Below, one piece after another: positions 45,375-54,827 of a stretch of DNA of 64,000 nucleotides. The translations under genes were made by a program, and so were the position numbers. Position 1 is the stretch's first letter; each line of letters opens with the position of its first letter. Under the pieces are notes generated by a model, which saw only the letters and a program-made list of their open reading frames with translations, was not told the DNA's origin and did no database searches. This stretch comes from JBBDMC01 sp963775235 (lineage in GTDB: Bacteria; Pseudomonadota; Alphaproteobacteria; Rhizobiales; Kaistiaceae). The DNA is taken from the NCBI GenBank assembly GCA_963775235.1, contig CAVZHY010000007.1, forward strand, positions 62,001 through 126,000. The letters are read 5' to 3'.

Positions 45375-46592
45375 TCAGCCCCAGCCGCCGTCGTAGGTCT
45401 TGTAAAAGATATGGCGGCCGATTTTCTCGACCTTTTCCATGCTCCGCGCCCATCGTGGTTTAACGTAGGTCGCATGGTAGTGGGTGGCGGCCCCGACGTC
45501 GCTCATGTAGAGGCTCTTCTCGTCGTTGATCACCTTGCGGGCGAGCGCCTGCGACTGGGCCCACGCTTCCTGGTCGTAGATGCGGTCCGGGATGCCGTCG
45601 CAGGCGAACGAGAACTGGCAGCCGTTGCGTTGGTCTTTGTTCTGGTAGACGACACCGCAGATGGTATTTGGATACGCCGGATTCTTGAGCCGGTTGATGA
45701 CCACCTGGGCGACCGCCGTCTGGCCGCGCTCGGGTTCGCCGCGCGCCTCGAAATAGACGGCGGTGGCCAGGCACTTCACTTCGCTCGCCGACTTGGCACT
45801 CGCCGGGATCGGATTGTTCAGCCACGCGTGGTTTGCATCGATCGCGGGATCAAGGATCACGGCGTCGCTTGTCTTCTTGTCACCGATCACGGCGTCGAAC
45901 GGCTTGTTGATGCCGGCGTCGGCGTCATTCGGTGCGTAGGAGAGAAGTACGGTCTTGGCGCCGTCCGTGGCGCCAGGCGTTGGCGTCGTCGCCTCGGCCA
46001 CGACCGCCGCGCCGGCCGATACCTTTGCCACCGCCACCGGCGCCGTTGTGGTGTCCGGTGCAGCCTCCTGCGGCAGAACGAAGGCAACTTTCGACAGGCC
46101 GGGTGCTTCGGCGACCGCAGCAAACAGTGAGGGCGCCGCGATGACGCCGGAGCTGATCCTCGACGGTCTGCTCCGGGCCAGCATATCTGCCTTGTCGGCG
46201 CGATTAACGACCGTCGTGTCTGGCACTGTTGCGGTCATGGTCGGGTCGACGTTATCGCTGACCCGCATGTTCGTGGCCTCAGGCACACCCGGTCCGACGA
46301 GGGCAGCGAACAGCGGCTGCGCGGCGTCGCCGCCGCGCTCCGCGACCAGCCGGACCTGCCAGCGGTCGCCCCGGGCTACCTGGTCGGTGAACCGGCCGAG
46401 AGCATCCTGAAATCCAATGGCCTGGGTCGATAGCGCGAAGATGACCAAGCTGAAGGCAAGGCGAGTGAAGCCGTGTCCCCGCCGGACCCGCTGACGTTGT
46501 CTCCCCCGCACAACCAACGCCTTACTCCACGCATCACACCGGTACGCCCGGCGGCCGACCGTCCCGTGGCCCGCCACATTTCCTGACCCCAC
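45375..46592 (-). CDS. SleB-type cell wall hydrolase (Hydrolase_2)
   Basis: A 405-residue protein. A basic N-terminus is followed by a hydrophobic segment (LAFSLVIFALSTQAIG, about 45-60) that should anchor or export it, then a long Ala/Thr/Pro-rich linker. The C-terminal 130 residues are the SleB/Hydrolase_2 domain: CLATAVYFEARGEPERGQTAVAQVVINR, CGVVYQNKDQRNGCQFSFACDG, and THYHATYVKPRWA. The domain cleaves the glycan or peptide bonds of peptidoglycan. In non-sporeformers it probably acts in wall growth. The start codon is uncertain. Confidence 0.87.
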   Translation of the reverse strand: MGSGNVAGHGTVGRRAYRCDAWSKALVVRGRQRQRVRRGHGFTRLAFSLVIFALSTQAIGFQDALGRFTDQVARGDRWQVRLVAERGGDAAQPLFAALVGPGVPEATNMRVSDNVDPTMTATVPDTTVVNRADKADMLARSRPSRISSGVIAAPSLFAAVAEAPGLSKVAFVLPQEAAPDTTTAPVAVAKVSAGAAVVAEATTPTPGATDGAKTVLLSYAPNDADAGINKPFDAVIGDKKTSDAVILDPAIDANHAWLNNPIPASAKSASEVKCLATAVYFEARGEPERGQTAVAQVVINRLKNPAYPNTICGVVYQNKDQRNGCQFSFACDGIPDRIYDQEAWAQSQALARKVINDEKSLYMSDVGAATHYHATYVKPRWARSMEKVEKIGRHIFYKTYDGGWG

Positions 46593-46717
46593 TTCGCTCA
46601 GTGATGCGGGATTAACCTTGAAAGTCAGTTAATGCCGACAAAGCGATAGCGCCCTTTACGCAGTGAGCCCTCGAAATTGGGCAAGAATGCGGGCAAGCGG
46701 GCATAACATCGAAGTTT

Positions 46718-49405
46718 TCAGGCGGTCTCCGACCTGTCTTCGCGACCCTTGCACCTGAGCGCCGCCTGGGCTGCGGCAAGCCGCGCGATCGGTACGCGGA
46801 AGGGTGAGCATGACACGTAGTCGAGCCCGACCATTTCGCAAAATGCGATGGACGCCGGATCACCGCCGTGTTCCCCGCAGATGCCGAGCTTGATGCCCGG
46901 ACGCGTTGCCCGCCCGCGTTCTACCGCCATCCTCACCAGTTCACCGACGCCGTCACGGTCGAGCGTCACGAACGGGTCGCTGGCAAACACGCCGGCGTCT
47001 GTGTACGCGCGGATGAAGTTGGCGGCATCATCGCGCGAGATGCCGTAAGTGGTCTGCGTGAGATCGTTGGTGCCGAACGAAAAAAACTCCGCCGTCTCGG
47101 CGATCTTGCCGGCTTCGATCGCCGCCCGTGGCAACTCGATCATTGTGCCGACCTGGTATTGCGGCTTGACCCCGCGTTTGCTCGCCACCTCCGCCGCAGC
47201 CGCGTCGATCAGCCCCTTCACCAGGTCGAGTTCGGCTTTCACCGCCACCAGCGGCACCATGATTTCCGGCACGATCGGCCGGCCTATCCTTGCGCCGACT
47301 TCGATCGCGGCTTCAAAAATTGCCTCCGCCTGCATCTCGGCAATCTCGGGATACGAAACCGCCAGGCGGCAGCCGCGGTGACCGAGCATCGGGTTTGACT
47401 CGTGGAGCGCAAGTGCGCGCTCGCGCAGCCGCCCGGCATCGATCCCAGTCGCGTTTGCCACTTCGGCAATCTCTTCGTCGGTCTTGGGCAGGAACTCGTG
47501 AAGAGGCGGATCGAGCAGCCGGATGGTCACCGGCAGCCCCTTCATGATCTCGAACAGCTCGATGAAGTCAGCACGCTGCATCGGCAGGAGCTTGGCCAGC
47601 GCCGTTCGCCGTCCGGTCTCGCTGTCGGCAAGGATCATTTCGCGCACGGCAACGATGCGGTCCTCGTCGAAGAACATGTGCTCTGTACGGCAGAGGCCTA
47701 TGCCCTCCGCGCCGAATGATCGCGCCGCCCGCGCGTCGGCCGGTGTCTCGGCATTGGTCCTGACCCTCAGGCGGCGCGCCGCGTCTGCCCATTCCATCAG
47801 CCGGGCAAAATCATCCGACAGTTCCGGCCGACGCATTTCGATGGCGCCGGCGAAGACCTCGCCGGTTGTCCCGTCGATCGTGATCGTCTCGCCTTTTTGC
47901 AGCGCGCGCGCGCCTGCCGACATCGTCCCGGCCTTGTAGTCCACACGAATCCCGCCGGCGCCGGAAACGCACGGCTTGCCCATGCCGCGGGCCACCACTG
48001 CCGCATGGCTGGTCATGCCGCCACGGCTGGTGAGGATCCCCTCGGCAGCGTGCATGCCGTTGATGTCCTCCGGGCTGGTCTCGATGCGAACCAGGATGAC
48101 CTTGTGTCCCTTTTGTGCAAGCGCCTCCGCCTCGTCCGAGGAGAAGACGATCTCGCCCGAAGCTGCACCCGGGGAAGCAGGCAGGCCGGTGGCGATCAGG
48201 TCCCGGTCCGCATCGGGATCGATGGTCGGGTGCAGCAGTTGGTCGAGCCCCGCCGGGTCGATGCGCAACACCGCCTCGTTCCGATCGATCAGCCCTTCGC
48301 CGGCCATGTCGACGGCTATCTTGAGCGCCGCCTTCGCCGTCCGCTTGCCGGTCCGCGCCTGCAGCATCCACAACTTGCCGCGCTCGATGGTGAACTCGAC
48401 GTCCTGCATGTCGCGATAGTGCCGCTCGAGCGTGTCGCAAATCGTACGGAACTCGGCGAACGCCTCCGGCATCTCGACCTCCAGCGAAGGCCGCTCGGAG
48501 GCTGCAGCAAGCCGCGCCGTCTCGGTAATGTCCTGCGGGGTGCGGATGCCGGCGACCACATCCTCGCCCTGTGCGTTGACGAGGAACTCACCGTAGAGAG
48601 CCTTTTCGCCGGTGGCCGGGTTGCGCGTGAAAGCGACGCCCGTCGCCGAATTGTTGCCGGAGTTGCCGAACACCATCGCCTGGACATTAACCGCCGTTCC
48701 CCAGCTGGCCGGGATGCCATGGAGACGGCGGTAGGTGATCGCGCGCTGGTTCATCCACGATGCGAATACCGCACCGATCGCACCCCACAACTGTTCTCTC
48801 GGGTCCTGGGGAAACGGCGAGCCCAGTTCCCCCTCGACGATCGCCTTGAACTCCCCGATCAGCCCGGCCCAATCGTCGCCGTCGAGGTCGGTGTCGAATT
48901 GATAGCCGCGGCGCTCCTTGAACTCCTCCAACTTCTCCTCGAACAGGCTGTGGTCGATCCCAAGGACCACATCGCCGTACATCTGGATGAAACGGCGATA
49001 GGAGTCGTAGGCGAAGCGGCGGTCGGCACCGGCCGCCAGCACCTCGACCGACTGATCGTTGAGGCCGAGATTGAGCACGGTGTCCATCATTCCCGGCATC
49101 GAGGCGCGCGCGCCGGAGCGGACAGACACCAGAAGCGGCCGGTCGGCATCACCGAACGCGCGCCCCGCCACCCCAGCCATTGCTGCGAGTGCCTCGTTGA
49201 CCTGGCGGTCTAGATCGTCCGGATAGCGCCGATTGTTCTTATAGAAGTGGTCGCAAACCTCGGTCGTTATTGTGAAGCCAGGCGGTACCGGAAGCTCGAG
49301 GTTGCACATTTCGGCAAGGTTGGCGCCCTTGCCACCGAGGAGATTGCGCATGTCGGCGCGCCCTTCGGCGCTCCCGTCACCAAATCGATAGACCCATTTC
49401 GGCAT
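46718..49405 (-). CDS. ppdK: Pyruvate, phosphate dikinase
   Basis: Interconverts pyruvate, ATP and phosphate with PEP, AMP and pyrophosphate. The ATG at 49405 (MPKWVYRFGDGSAEG) is right for PPDK, and the upstream open frame is a shadow. Of 895 residues, the N-terminal nucleotide-binding domain has LLGGKGANLAEM. The swivelling His is His467 in GGMTSHAAVVARGMGKPCVSG. The C-terminal PEP domain has Cys843 in GICGEHGGDP. All catalytic residues are present. The gene stands alone, divergent from the exported 151-residue protein. Confidence 0.95.
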   Translation of the reverse strand: MPKWVYRFGDGSAEGRADMRNLLGGKGANLAEMCNLELPVPPGFTITTEVCDHFYKNNRRYPDDLDRQVNEALAAMAGVAGRAFGDADRPLLVSVRSGARASMPGMMDTVLNLGLNDQSVEVLAAGADRRFAYDSYRRFIQMYGDVVLGIDHSLFEEKLEEFKERRGYQFDTDLDGDDWAGLIGEFKAIVEGELGSPFPQDPREQLWGAIGAVFASWMNQRAITYRRLHGIPASWGTAVNVQAMVFGNSGNNSATGVAFTRNPATGEKALYGEFLVNAQGEDVVAGIRTPQDITETARLAAASERPSLEVEMPEAFAEFRTICDTLERHYRDMQDVEFTIERGKLWMLQARTGKRTAKAALKIAVDMAGEGLIDRNEAVLRIDPAGLDQLLHPTIDPDADRDLIATGLPASPGAASGEIVFSSDEAEALAQKGHKVILVRIETSPEDINGMHAAEGILTSRGGMTSHAAVVARGMGKPCVSGAGGIRVDYKAGTMSAGARALQKGETITIDGTTGEVFAGAIEMRRPELSDDFARLMEWADAARRLRVRTNAETPADARAARSFGAEGIGLCRTEHMFFDEDRIVAVREMILADSETGRRTALAKLLPMQRADFIELFEIMKGLPVTIRLLDPPLHEFLPKTDEEIAEVANATGIDAGRLRERALALHESNPMLGHRGCRLAVSYPEIAEMQAEAIFEAAIEVGARIGRPIVPEIMVPLVAVKAELDLVKGLIDAAAAEVASKRGVKPQYQVGTMIELPRAAIEAGKIAETAEFFSFGTNDLTQTTYGISRDDAANFIRAYTDAGVFASDPFVTLDRDGVGELVRMAVERGRATRPGIKLGICGEHGGDPASIAFCEMVGLDYVSCSPFRVPIARLAAAQAALRCKGREDRSETA

Positions 49406-49629
49406 AAAAGTCCGTCCGCCTTCGTCGGTGTTTCGCGCCGCTTTCGTATCCAAGCGGATGCTGCAGCGCAAACCCAAATCGGCCACGTCATCGCCATGAT
49501 CATCATCTGGGGGTTGCAGACTGCGCCGCCGTTGACGGGGAGACGCGTGGCCTGTTTGGTGGGATAGCAGATATATTCTCGCGATCGCCACGATCGCAGT
49601 CGGCGCTCGGGGATCAAAGGGAAGCAACA

Positions 49630-50085
49630 ATGATGAAAATGTTCCGGTTTCTCGTCCCGATCGTCGCGTACGCCATTATTGCCGGTCCGGCCTGGGCGGC
49701 GAGCCCGGCGCAGGAGCAGGCGTTCCTCGACGCCTATAGGACAGCATTCGAGGCGCAGGATGCCGACGGGCTGAAGGCGCTCTTGCACACCGGTGGCGCC
49801 GATCCCATGGGCTTGGAATTCTATCAGATGATGATGACCAGTGAGTTCGGCGGCACAATTTCGCTCGAGCTCAGGGACCTCACGCCCGAGGACGTCGCGA
49901 CGGCCGACACCGTGATGCCGTTGCCGACGGGGATCAATGCGCGCCTTTCGCCGAAACCTTACAAGAAGCTCGTAATAACCATCACGAAGGACACGCCCGA
50001 CACCAAGTCCTCCAGCACCAGTGAAGTCTTCGTCGCCGACGAGGGCGACAAGATTCTGATCTCGACGCCAGCGCCCGCCGAATAG
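49630..50085 (+). CDS. Exported protein of unknown function (151 residues)
   Basis: The N-terminus has a signal peptide (FLVPIVAYAIIAGPAWA, cut probably after AWA at about 23). The mature part is an alpha/beta domain with a helix-rich start (AFLDAYRTAFEAQDADGLKALLH). It resembles SnoaL/NTF2-like cores loosely, which is not certain. The ribosome-binding site AAAGGGAAG precedes the ATG. It is convergent with nadQ, with stops only 5 bases apart. Function unknown. Confidence 0.7.
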   Translation: MMKMFRFLVPIVAYAIIAGPAWAASPAQEQAFLDAYRTAFEAQDADGLKALLHTGGADPMGLEFYQMMMTSEFGGTISLELRDLTPEDVATADTVMPLPTGINARLSPKPYKKLVITITKDTPDTKSSSTSEVFVADEGDKILISTPAPAE

Positions 50086-50090
50086 CGACG

Positions 50091-51080
50091 CTAAGCCCGC
50101 ACGCCGAAGCGAAAGCCCGGCGCTGGTCGCTCCATCAGCACCTCACGGCGGAATCGGAAGAGCGCCGCCGGCCGGCCACGTCCGTGTTGAACGGTCGCCC
50201 CGGTCGGCTCGACCAGCGCCGCTCCCTCGACCAACCGCCGGAAGTTCTGTTTGTGCAGGTGGCGGCCGGAGATCGCCTCGACGGTGCGCTGCAGCTCCGT
50301 CAACGTGAACGCCTCGTCCATCAGTTCGAAGACGACCGGCCGGTATTTGAGCTTCGCCCTCAGCCGCGAGATCGCTGTGGCGAGGATGCGGCGGTGGTCG
50401 AAGCGCATGACGAGGCCCGTTGCCTCAGCGGCGCGCTCGTCGGTGATGATCCGGCCGTCGCGCCCGGCCTCGCCGACCAGCCCCGCGCTGTAAAGTAGTT
50501 CATAGCGGTCGAGCACCCGTTCTTCGTCCCAGTGGCCATCGCCGAAGGCAAGACGGAGGCGCTCCCTCCGTCCGGGGGGCCTCGTGGGAGGCCGTTCGCG
50601 CGCCGCCGTTCGCGCCCAGCGGTCCAGTGCCGGTATCAGCGTGTCATCGAGGATCGCCGGCCGGCCATCGCGCCAGTCCTCCCACGGGAAGAATTCGTAC
50701 CACGGGCGCCACCCGGCGCCGGCGCGCGCCAGTGCCTCGGACGAAGCCTCGCTGACCCGCGTCAGCGCCAAATAGCCCACCGATACGAGATGCGGTCCAC
50801 TGTCACCCGGCGCGGCGTGACGACCACGATCGCCGAAGGTGTAGAGCTGCTCCACGTAGCCGAGCTTCAGCGCCGTTTGGTCTGCCACCCACGCCCTCAG
50901 CCCGGTCTCGAAGGTGCGATGGGCGAGCGGGTCGAACGGACCGAAGGGCAGTCCGTCGGATTCGCGATCAGCTCCTGACGCCTCGCCGGCAACCACGAGG
51001 ATAAGCGGCTGTTGTTCTACGACCGCAACGATCGCCGCGTTTAGACCGATTTCGATCCGCGGCGCCAACGCTGGCTTCAT
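50091..51080 (-). CDS. nadQ: NadQ-type NAD biosynthesis regulator (Nudix-like plus winged helix)
   Basis: A 329-residue protein. The N-terminal two-thirds resemble a Nudix fold (ILVVAGEASGADRESDGLPFGPFDP) without a catalytic Nudix box. The C-terminal part contains ISRLRAKLKYRPVVFELMDEAFTLTELQRTVEA and GRHLHKQNFRRLVEGAALVEPTG, the hallmark of NrtR-like winged helices. This is COG4111, known in alphaproteobacteria as NadQ, a repressor of nadABC that senses NAD-related ligands. The nadABC operon with a fitting palindrome is 8 kb away. The start overlaps the stop of the phosphatase gene (ATGA). Confidence 0.82.
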   Translation of the reverse strand: MKPALAPRIEIGLNAAIVAVVEQQPLILVVAGEASGADRESDGLPFGPFDPLAHRTFETGLRAWVADQTALKLGYVEQLYTFGDRGRHAAPGDSGPHLVSVGYLALTRVSEASSEALARAGAGWRPWYEFFPWEDWRDGRPAILDDTLIPALDRWARTAARERPPTRPPGRRERLRLAFGDGHWDEERVLDRYELLYSAGLVGEAGRDGRIITDERAAEATGLVMRFDHRRILATAISRLRAKLKYRPVVFELMDEAFTLTELQRTVEAISGRHLHKQNFRRLVEGAALVEPTGATVQHGRGRPAALFRFRREVLMERPAPGFRFGVRA

Positions 51081-51598
51081 ACGTCGTCCTCGAAGGCGAT
51101 CGTAAACGGCACGCCTTCGAAGGCCAGCTCGCCGCGTCCGATTTCAGCGATCGCCGCAATCATGCGCCCGTCGCGACCAAGCAGCCGGTCGGCGAGTTCG
51201 ACCAGGCGCCGGTTGGGTGTGGCGAAAGAGGACGCGGTACGTAGTCTTGCGGCAATGTCTCGCTCGTCGCGGTCTGGCCGCGCCACGCACAGCGCGATGA
51301 ACGCGGCTGCCGTCGAGCGGCTGATGCCTGCGTAACAATGGATCACCATGGGATGGTGACCGTCCCATTTCCTGACGAAGTCGATCAGCGCGCGCACGTG
51401 CTGCTCGTCGGCGAGCACCATGCCATCCATCGGTTCGCTGATGTCGTTGATGCCAAGAAAGAGATGGTTCTCGGCCGAGATGGACCGCGGCCTCATCACG
51501 GGCGTGTCGCCGTCGAGAAGGCTGATGAGATGGGTCGCCCCTGAGGAAGAAACGCTGGCGGCAACTTCCGACAACGGGCAGACAAGGACAAATGACAT
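51077..51598 (-). CDS. Protein tyrosine phosphatase-like protein
   Basis: A 173-residue dual-specificity-type phosphatase. The P-loop is VIHCYAGISRSTAAAFIALC, with the Cys-x5-Arg-Ser pattern intact. I chose the ATG at 51598 (MSFVLVCPLSEVAASV). The upstream codons of the open frame are less protein-like. The acid Asp is probably in GINDISEPMDG. It overlaps nadQ by four bases, so the two are cotranslated, but a functional link to NAD is not known. Substrate unknown. Confidence 0.85.
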   Translation of the reverse strand: MSFVLVCPLSEVAASVSSSGATHLISLLDGDTPVMRPRSISAENHLFLGINDISEPMDGMVLADEQHVRALIDFVRKWDGHHPMVIHCYAGISRSTAAAFIALCVARPDRDERDIAARLRTASSFATPNRRLVELADRLLGRDGRMIAAIAEIGRGELAFEGVPFTIAFEDDV

Positions 51599-51656
51599 GG
51601 ACGGGGACCCTCTCACCGGCTCTTGAAGGGCTAATCTAGGCATCGGCGCCGGTCTG

Positions 51657-52271
51657 TCACCCATTGGTAGCCGCCGCCGTGATCACCTTGAAGCGCTTGA
51701 GGAACTTCTTCTCGGCCATCGCCGCTGGCCACGGGGTGAGATCGAGGTGATCAGGATCGACCCCACGCGGGCGCCCGAAATAGCGCACTGCCTCGGCCTC
51801 CGCAAAGCCGGCAAGCCGGATGGCCTCGTAGTAAGCTGCGACACGGTCGGCTGCCTTGATCTGTGTCGTGAGCCGTTCCGGCAGTTTCGCCGGCAATCCG
51901 AAACGGCGATGGATCGCCGCGAGCAGCCGTTTTTCCACTGCCTTGTACTCGCCGCCGAGCAGCGCCTTGAACGGCGAGATGATGTCTCCGATCACGTATT
52001 CCGGCGCGTCGTGCAGCATCACCGCCAGTCGGCCCTCGGCGCCGATCGCCGGCGCGGTCTCCAGTGCGATCGTTTCCACCAGAAGGGTGTGCTGGGCGAC
52101 TGAGAACGCGTGCATGCCGTGCGTCTGTCCGTTCCAGCGGGCCACGCGTGCCAGCCCGTGAGCGATGTCGTCGATCTCGATGTCGAGCGGGGAGGGGTCC
52201 ATGAGGTCCAGTCGCCGCCCGGAGAGCATGCGCTGCCAGACCCGGGGAGGGGGGGACGTCGACGCCGGCAT
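51657..52271 (-). CDS. HD-domain phosphohydrolase (YfbR-like)
   Basis: A 204-residue metal-dependent HD protein. VARWNGQTHGMHAFSVAQHTLLVE gives the first His, LAVMLHDAPEYVIGDIISPFK the HD pair, and KAADRVAAYYEA the last Asp. It resembles the YfbR group, which removes phosphate from deoxynucleoside monophosphates. I take the ATG at 52271, 4 bases after the ygfZ stop. The open frame upstream is a shadow of ygfZ. It is part of a minus run ygfZ-HD-PTP-nadQ. Confidence 0.85.
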   Translation of the reverse strand: MPASTSPPPRVWQRMLSGRRLDLMDPSPLDIEIDDIAHGLARVARWNGQTHGMHAFSVAQHTLLVETIALETAPAIGAEGRLAVMLHDAPEYVIGDIISPFKALLGGEYKAVEKRLLAAIHRRFGLPAKLPERLTTQIKAADRVAAYYEAIRLAGFAEAEAVRYFGRPRGVDPDHLDLTPWPAAMAEKKFLKRFKVITAAATNG

Positions 52272-52275
52272 CCGC

Positions 52276-53148
52276 CTAGTCTTCGCCCGCCAGCGCCGGC
52301 CAGCCGAACCGCGCCCACCCTGGCAGCGACAAGGTGATTGCCGATGCGCCCGCCGTGATTTCAAGGGATGCGTCCATCGCCTCTTTTGCCCGATCGAGAC
52401 GGACGAGCGCGATTCCCGTATCCCCTGCCGCCGACATCATCTGTCCGATCGGTCTTCCGGCGGCGGTGATCGGGGTCCCGACCGGCGGCATCGGCGCCGG
52501 ACCGTTAACGATTACAATGCGGCGACGCGCCGTGCCTCGATGCTCCATCCGCGACACCACTTCCTGGCCGACGTAGCAGCCCTTGGTAAAATCGACGCCC
52601 GCCAACTGGTCCATGTCGAGGTCGTGGGGAAACGCCTCCCCGAACCCGAAGTCGACACCGCCTTCGGGGACGCCGAGTGCGACCCGATGCGCGTCGTACT
52701 CGGCCACCGTCGCCTCGGCGCACCCGGCGGGCAACAGCGCCCCCGCGGGTACGATCGCCCGCCAGCCGAGCGCCGCCAGACGCGGATCGGGCGCCGTCAC
52801 ACCGACAACGTCAGGATCGCCGCCATCCCAGATGGCCAGGACTTCGCGATCATCCAACAGGGGCTCGATCGTGACCTTGGCCCTCAGCCGATAGAAAACC
52901 AGACGTTTGGCGAAATCGGCTGCGCTTTCCCGCGCCAGATCGAACAGGAATCGCTCTCCATCGCGAAACACGATGAAATCGAACAGAACCTTGCCCTGCG
53001 GCGTTAGCAGACCCGCATAAACCGCCCGTCCGGGCGCGACGACCGAAACGTCGGCAGTGACAAGATCGTTGAGGAACCGTGCCGCTTCCTCGCCGCCCAC
53101 CGCGATGACGCCGCGTCGCGTCAGCCGGGCAACCCGGCGCTCAGTCAT
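52276..53148 (-). CDS. ygfZ: YgfZ/GcvT-like folate-binding protein
   Basis: A 290-residue protein of the GcvT fold that supports iron-sulfur enzymes through tetrahydrofolate, such as MiaB. The hallmark KGCYVGQEVVSRMEHRGTARRR is at about 190-211, with its key Cys. ALLTPQGKVLFDFIVF-like residues (AGLLTPQGKVLFDF) lie at about 45. The start ATG at 53148 gives MTERRVARL. It is divergent from a HAD gene. The same window contains several iron-sulfur enzymes (nadA, mutY, the radical SAM protein). Confidence 0.92.
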   Translation of the reverse strand: MTERRVARLTRRGVIAVGGEEAARFLNDLVTADVSVVAPGRAVYAGLLTPQGKVLFDFIVFRDGERFLFDLARESAADFAKRLVFYRLRAKVTIEPLLDDREVLAIWDGGDPDVVGVTAPDPRLAALGWRAIVPAGALLPAGCAEATVAEYDAHRVALGVPEGGVDFGFGEAFPHDLDMDQLAGVDFTKGCYVGQEVVSRMEHRGTARRRIVIVNGPAPMPPVGTPITAAGRPIGQMMSAAGDTGIALVRLDRAKEAMDASLEITAGASAITLSLPGWARFGWPALAGED

Positions 53149-53310
53149 GCTGGGTCATCCTCCAATTGCCGCCGGACTTACCTAGTCAGGCATGCGCAGG
53201 GCGACAAGCGTCGCCGGTGGCAGCGTCCGGGCCTTTTGCGATTGCGCCTTTACATATATACCCGACAACCTGTGAAGAGGCCGGGTTCACAACTGGCCAC
53301 GGGACGTCCC

Positions 53311-53985
53311 ATGGAAATGCAGACCGTCTTTGTGTTCGACCTCGACGGGACGCTGGTCGACAGTGTCTACCAGCATGTGCTCGCCTGGCACGAGGCGCTG
53401 GACGAAGAGGGCATCGAGCTTTCGGTGTGGCGCATCCATCGCAAGATCGGGATGAGCGGCGGCCTTTTTACCAACCAACTCCTGCACGAAACCGACCTGC
53501 CGATTACCCCGGACCGGGTCGATCGTCTTCGCCAGCGGCACGCCGAGGCCTATCAACGCTCCGCCGGGACGATCCGGCCGCTGCCGGGCGCACCTGCGCT
53601 CCTCGCCGCGCTCACCGACGGCGGCATTCCGTGGGCGATCGCCACCAGCGCGCGCATGGATACCGCCGCTCCAAACCTTGCCGCGCTCGGCGTCGATCCC
53701 GCGAGGACGCCGGTCGTCACGCGCGACCAGGTCAAGCACGCCAAGCCCGACCCCGACCTGTTTCTTGCCGCTGCCGAGCGGCTGGAGGTTCCCATCGAAA
53801 ACGCGGTTGTTGTAGGTGACAGTATCTGGGACATGCTTGCGGCGCGTCGCTGTCGAGCGCTGGGCGTCGGCCTCCTTTCCGGCGGGTACGGGCAGGACGA
53901 GTTGGAGCGCAGCGGGGCCGTGCGGGTCTACGAGGACCCGCGCGACCTGCTCAAGCACCTCGATGAAGTAGGGGGCCGCCGTTGA
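53311..53985 (+). CDS. HAD-superfamily phosphatase, phosphoglycolate phosphatase-like
   Basis: A 224-residue HAD-IA enzyme: motif I VFVFDLDGTLVDSVYQHVLAW, motif II AIATSARMD, the Lys in VKHAKPDPDLFLAAA, and motif IV VVVGDSIWDMLAARR. The start is taken as the ATG at 53311, with ATG 53317 an alternative. The upstream frame contains no protein-like residues. All catalytic residues are present. Substrate unknown. Its stop overlaps the putative TTG start of the ABC permease. Confidence 0.87.
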   Translation: MEMQTVFVFDLDGTLVDSVYQHVLAWHEALDEEGIELSVWRIHRKIGMSGGLFTNQLLHETDLPITPDRVDRLRQRHAEAYQRSAGTIRPLPGAPALLAALTDGGIPWAIATSARMDTAAPNLAALGVDPARTPVVTRDQVKHAKPDPDLFLAAAERLEVPIENAVVVGDSIWDMLAARRCRALGVGLLSGGYGQDELERSGAVRVYEDPRDLLKHLDEVGGRR

Positions 53986-54818
53986 CCGCGCGGCCCTCCG
54001 ACGCCGGCGACAGGCCGGCAGACTTCGCAGCGGCGGGGATATCAGCTATCCGTGCGCGCCCCAGGATGAATCAAACCGCTATGATAACCGTCTATCGGCT
54101 TGTTGCCTTTGGTCTCTTCCTTCTGTTGTGGTGGGCGGCCTCACTTACCAGCCAGTTCATTCCAAACCCGCTCGAGACCGCAATCGCGGCCAGGACAATG
54201 TTCGCCGACGGGACCATCTATCGCTCGATCGGCCAAACCCTGTCGGTCTACCTGGTCGGCTATCTGCTTGGCGTGGTTGTGGCGATCCCTGTCGGTCTGC
54301 TGATGGGTGGCTTCCGCGTCTTCGGCCGCGCCCTGGAGATCTACGTCAACGCTCTGATGGCGACCCCGCGGGTCGCCTTCATTCCTCTCATCATCGTGCT
54401 GCTCGGTCTGGGGTTCCAGGCAAAGATCGCAGTGATTTTTCTCGGCACTGTGATGCCAATCCTGGTCAACACGTATGCGGGCGTGCTCAACGCCGATGGC
54501 GAACTGGTCGAAATGGCTCGATCGGCCGGCGCCAGCCGTGCGCAGGTCTTCCGCAAGATTCTCCTGCCGGGCGCATTGCCGTTCGTTGTCGTGGGGCTGC
54601 GCCTCGGCGCCACCATCGGGCTGATCAATACGGTCGTTGCCGAGCTCTACACGGCCGTCAGGGGCCTGGGCGGCCTGCTCGCGCTCTACGGCAATACCTT
54701 CCAGATGGAGCGATATTTTGTCGTTGTGTTTATCCTGGCAGCGGTGGGCACATTGGTCACCCAGGGCCTCCGTCTGTTGGAATCGCGGATGGAGCGGTGG
54801 CGCTACCAGAGCGGCTGA
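53982..54818 (+). CDS. ABC transporter permease (SsuC/TauC-like), without partner genes
   Basis: Six hydrophobic helices and the EAA loop GELVEMARSAGASRAQVFRKILLPGALPFVVVGLRLG (given in parts, about 165-200) identify a BPD-type permease of the nitrate/sulfonate/taurine class. The 278-residue form starts at a TTG overlapping the HAD stop. An ATG at 54066 (MNQTAMITVYRLVAFG) is more likely real because the first 28 residues look like linker. No ATPase or binding protein gene is adjacent, so partners must be elsewhere. Confidence 0.82.
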   Translation: MTARPSDAGDRPADFAAAGISAIRARPRMNQTAMITVYRLVAFGLFLLLWWAASLTSQFIPNPLETAIAARTMFADGTIYRSIGQTLSVYLVGYLLGVVVAIPVGLLMGGFRVFGRALEIYVNALMATPRVAFIPLIIVLLGLGFQAKIAVIFLGTVMPILVNTYAGVLNADGELVEMARSAGASRAQVFRKILLPGALPFVVVGLRLGATIGLINTVVAELYTAVRGLGGLLALYGNTFQMERYFVVVFILAAVGTLVTQGLRLLESRMERWRYQSG

Positions 54819-54827
54819 GACGGCCGT

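Noticed and set aside
46593..46717. CtrA box before the SleB-type gene
   Set aside because: Two TTAA blocks occur but are 13 bases apart rather than 7, so the match is poor.
53236..53310. N-terminal extension of the HAD protein from 53236
   Set aside because: The extra 25 residues are not protein-like and contain the AT-rich stretch near 53251-53260 that looks like promoter DNA. The ATG at 53311 fits HAD starts.
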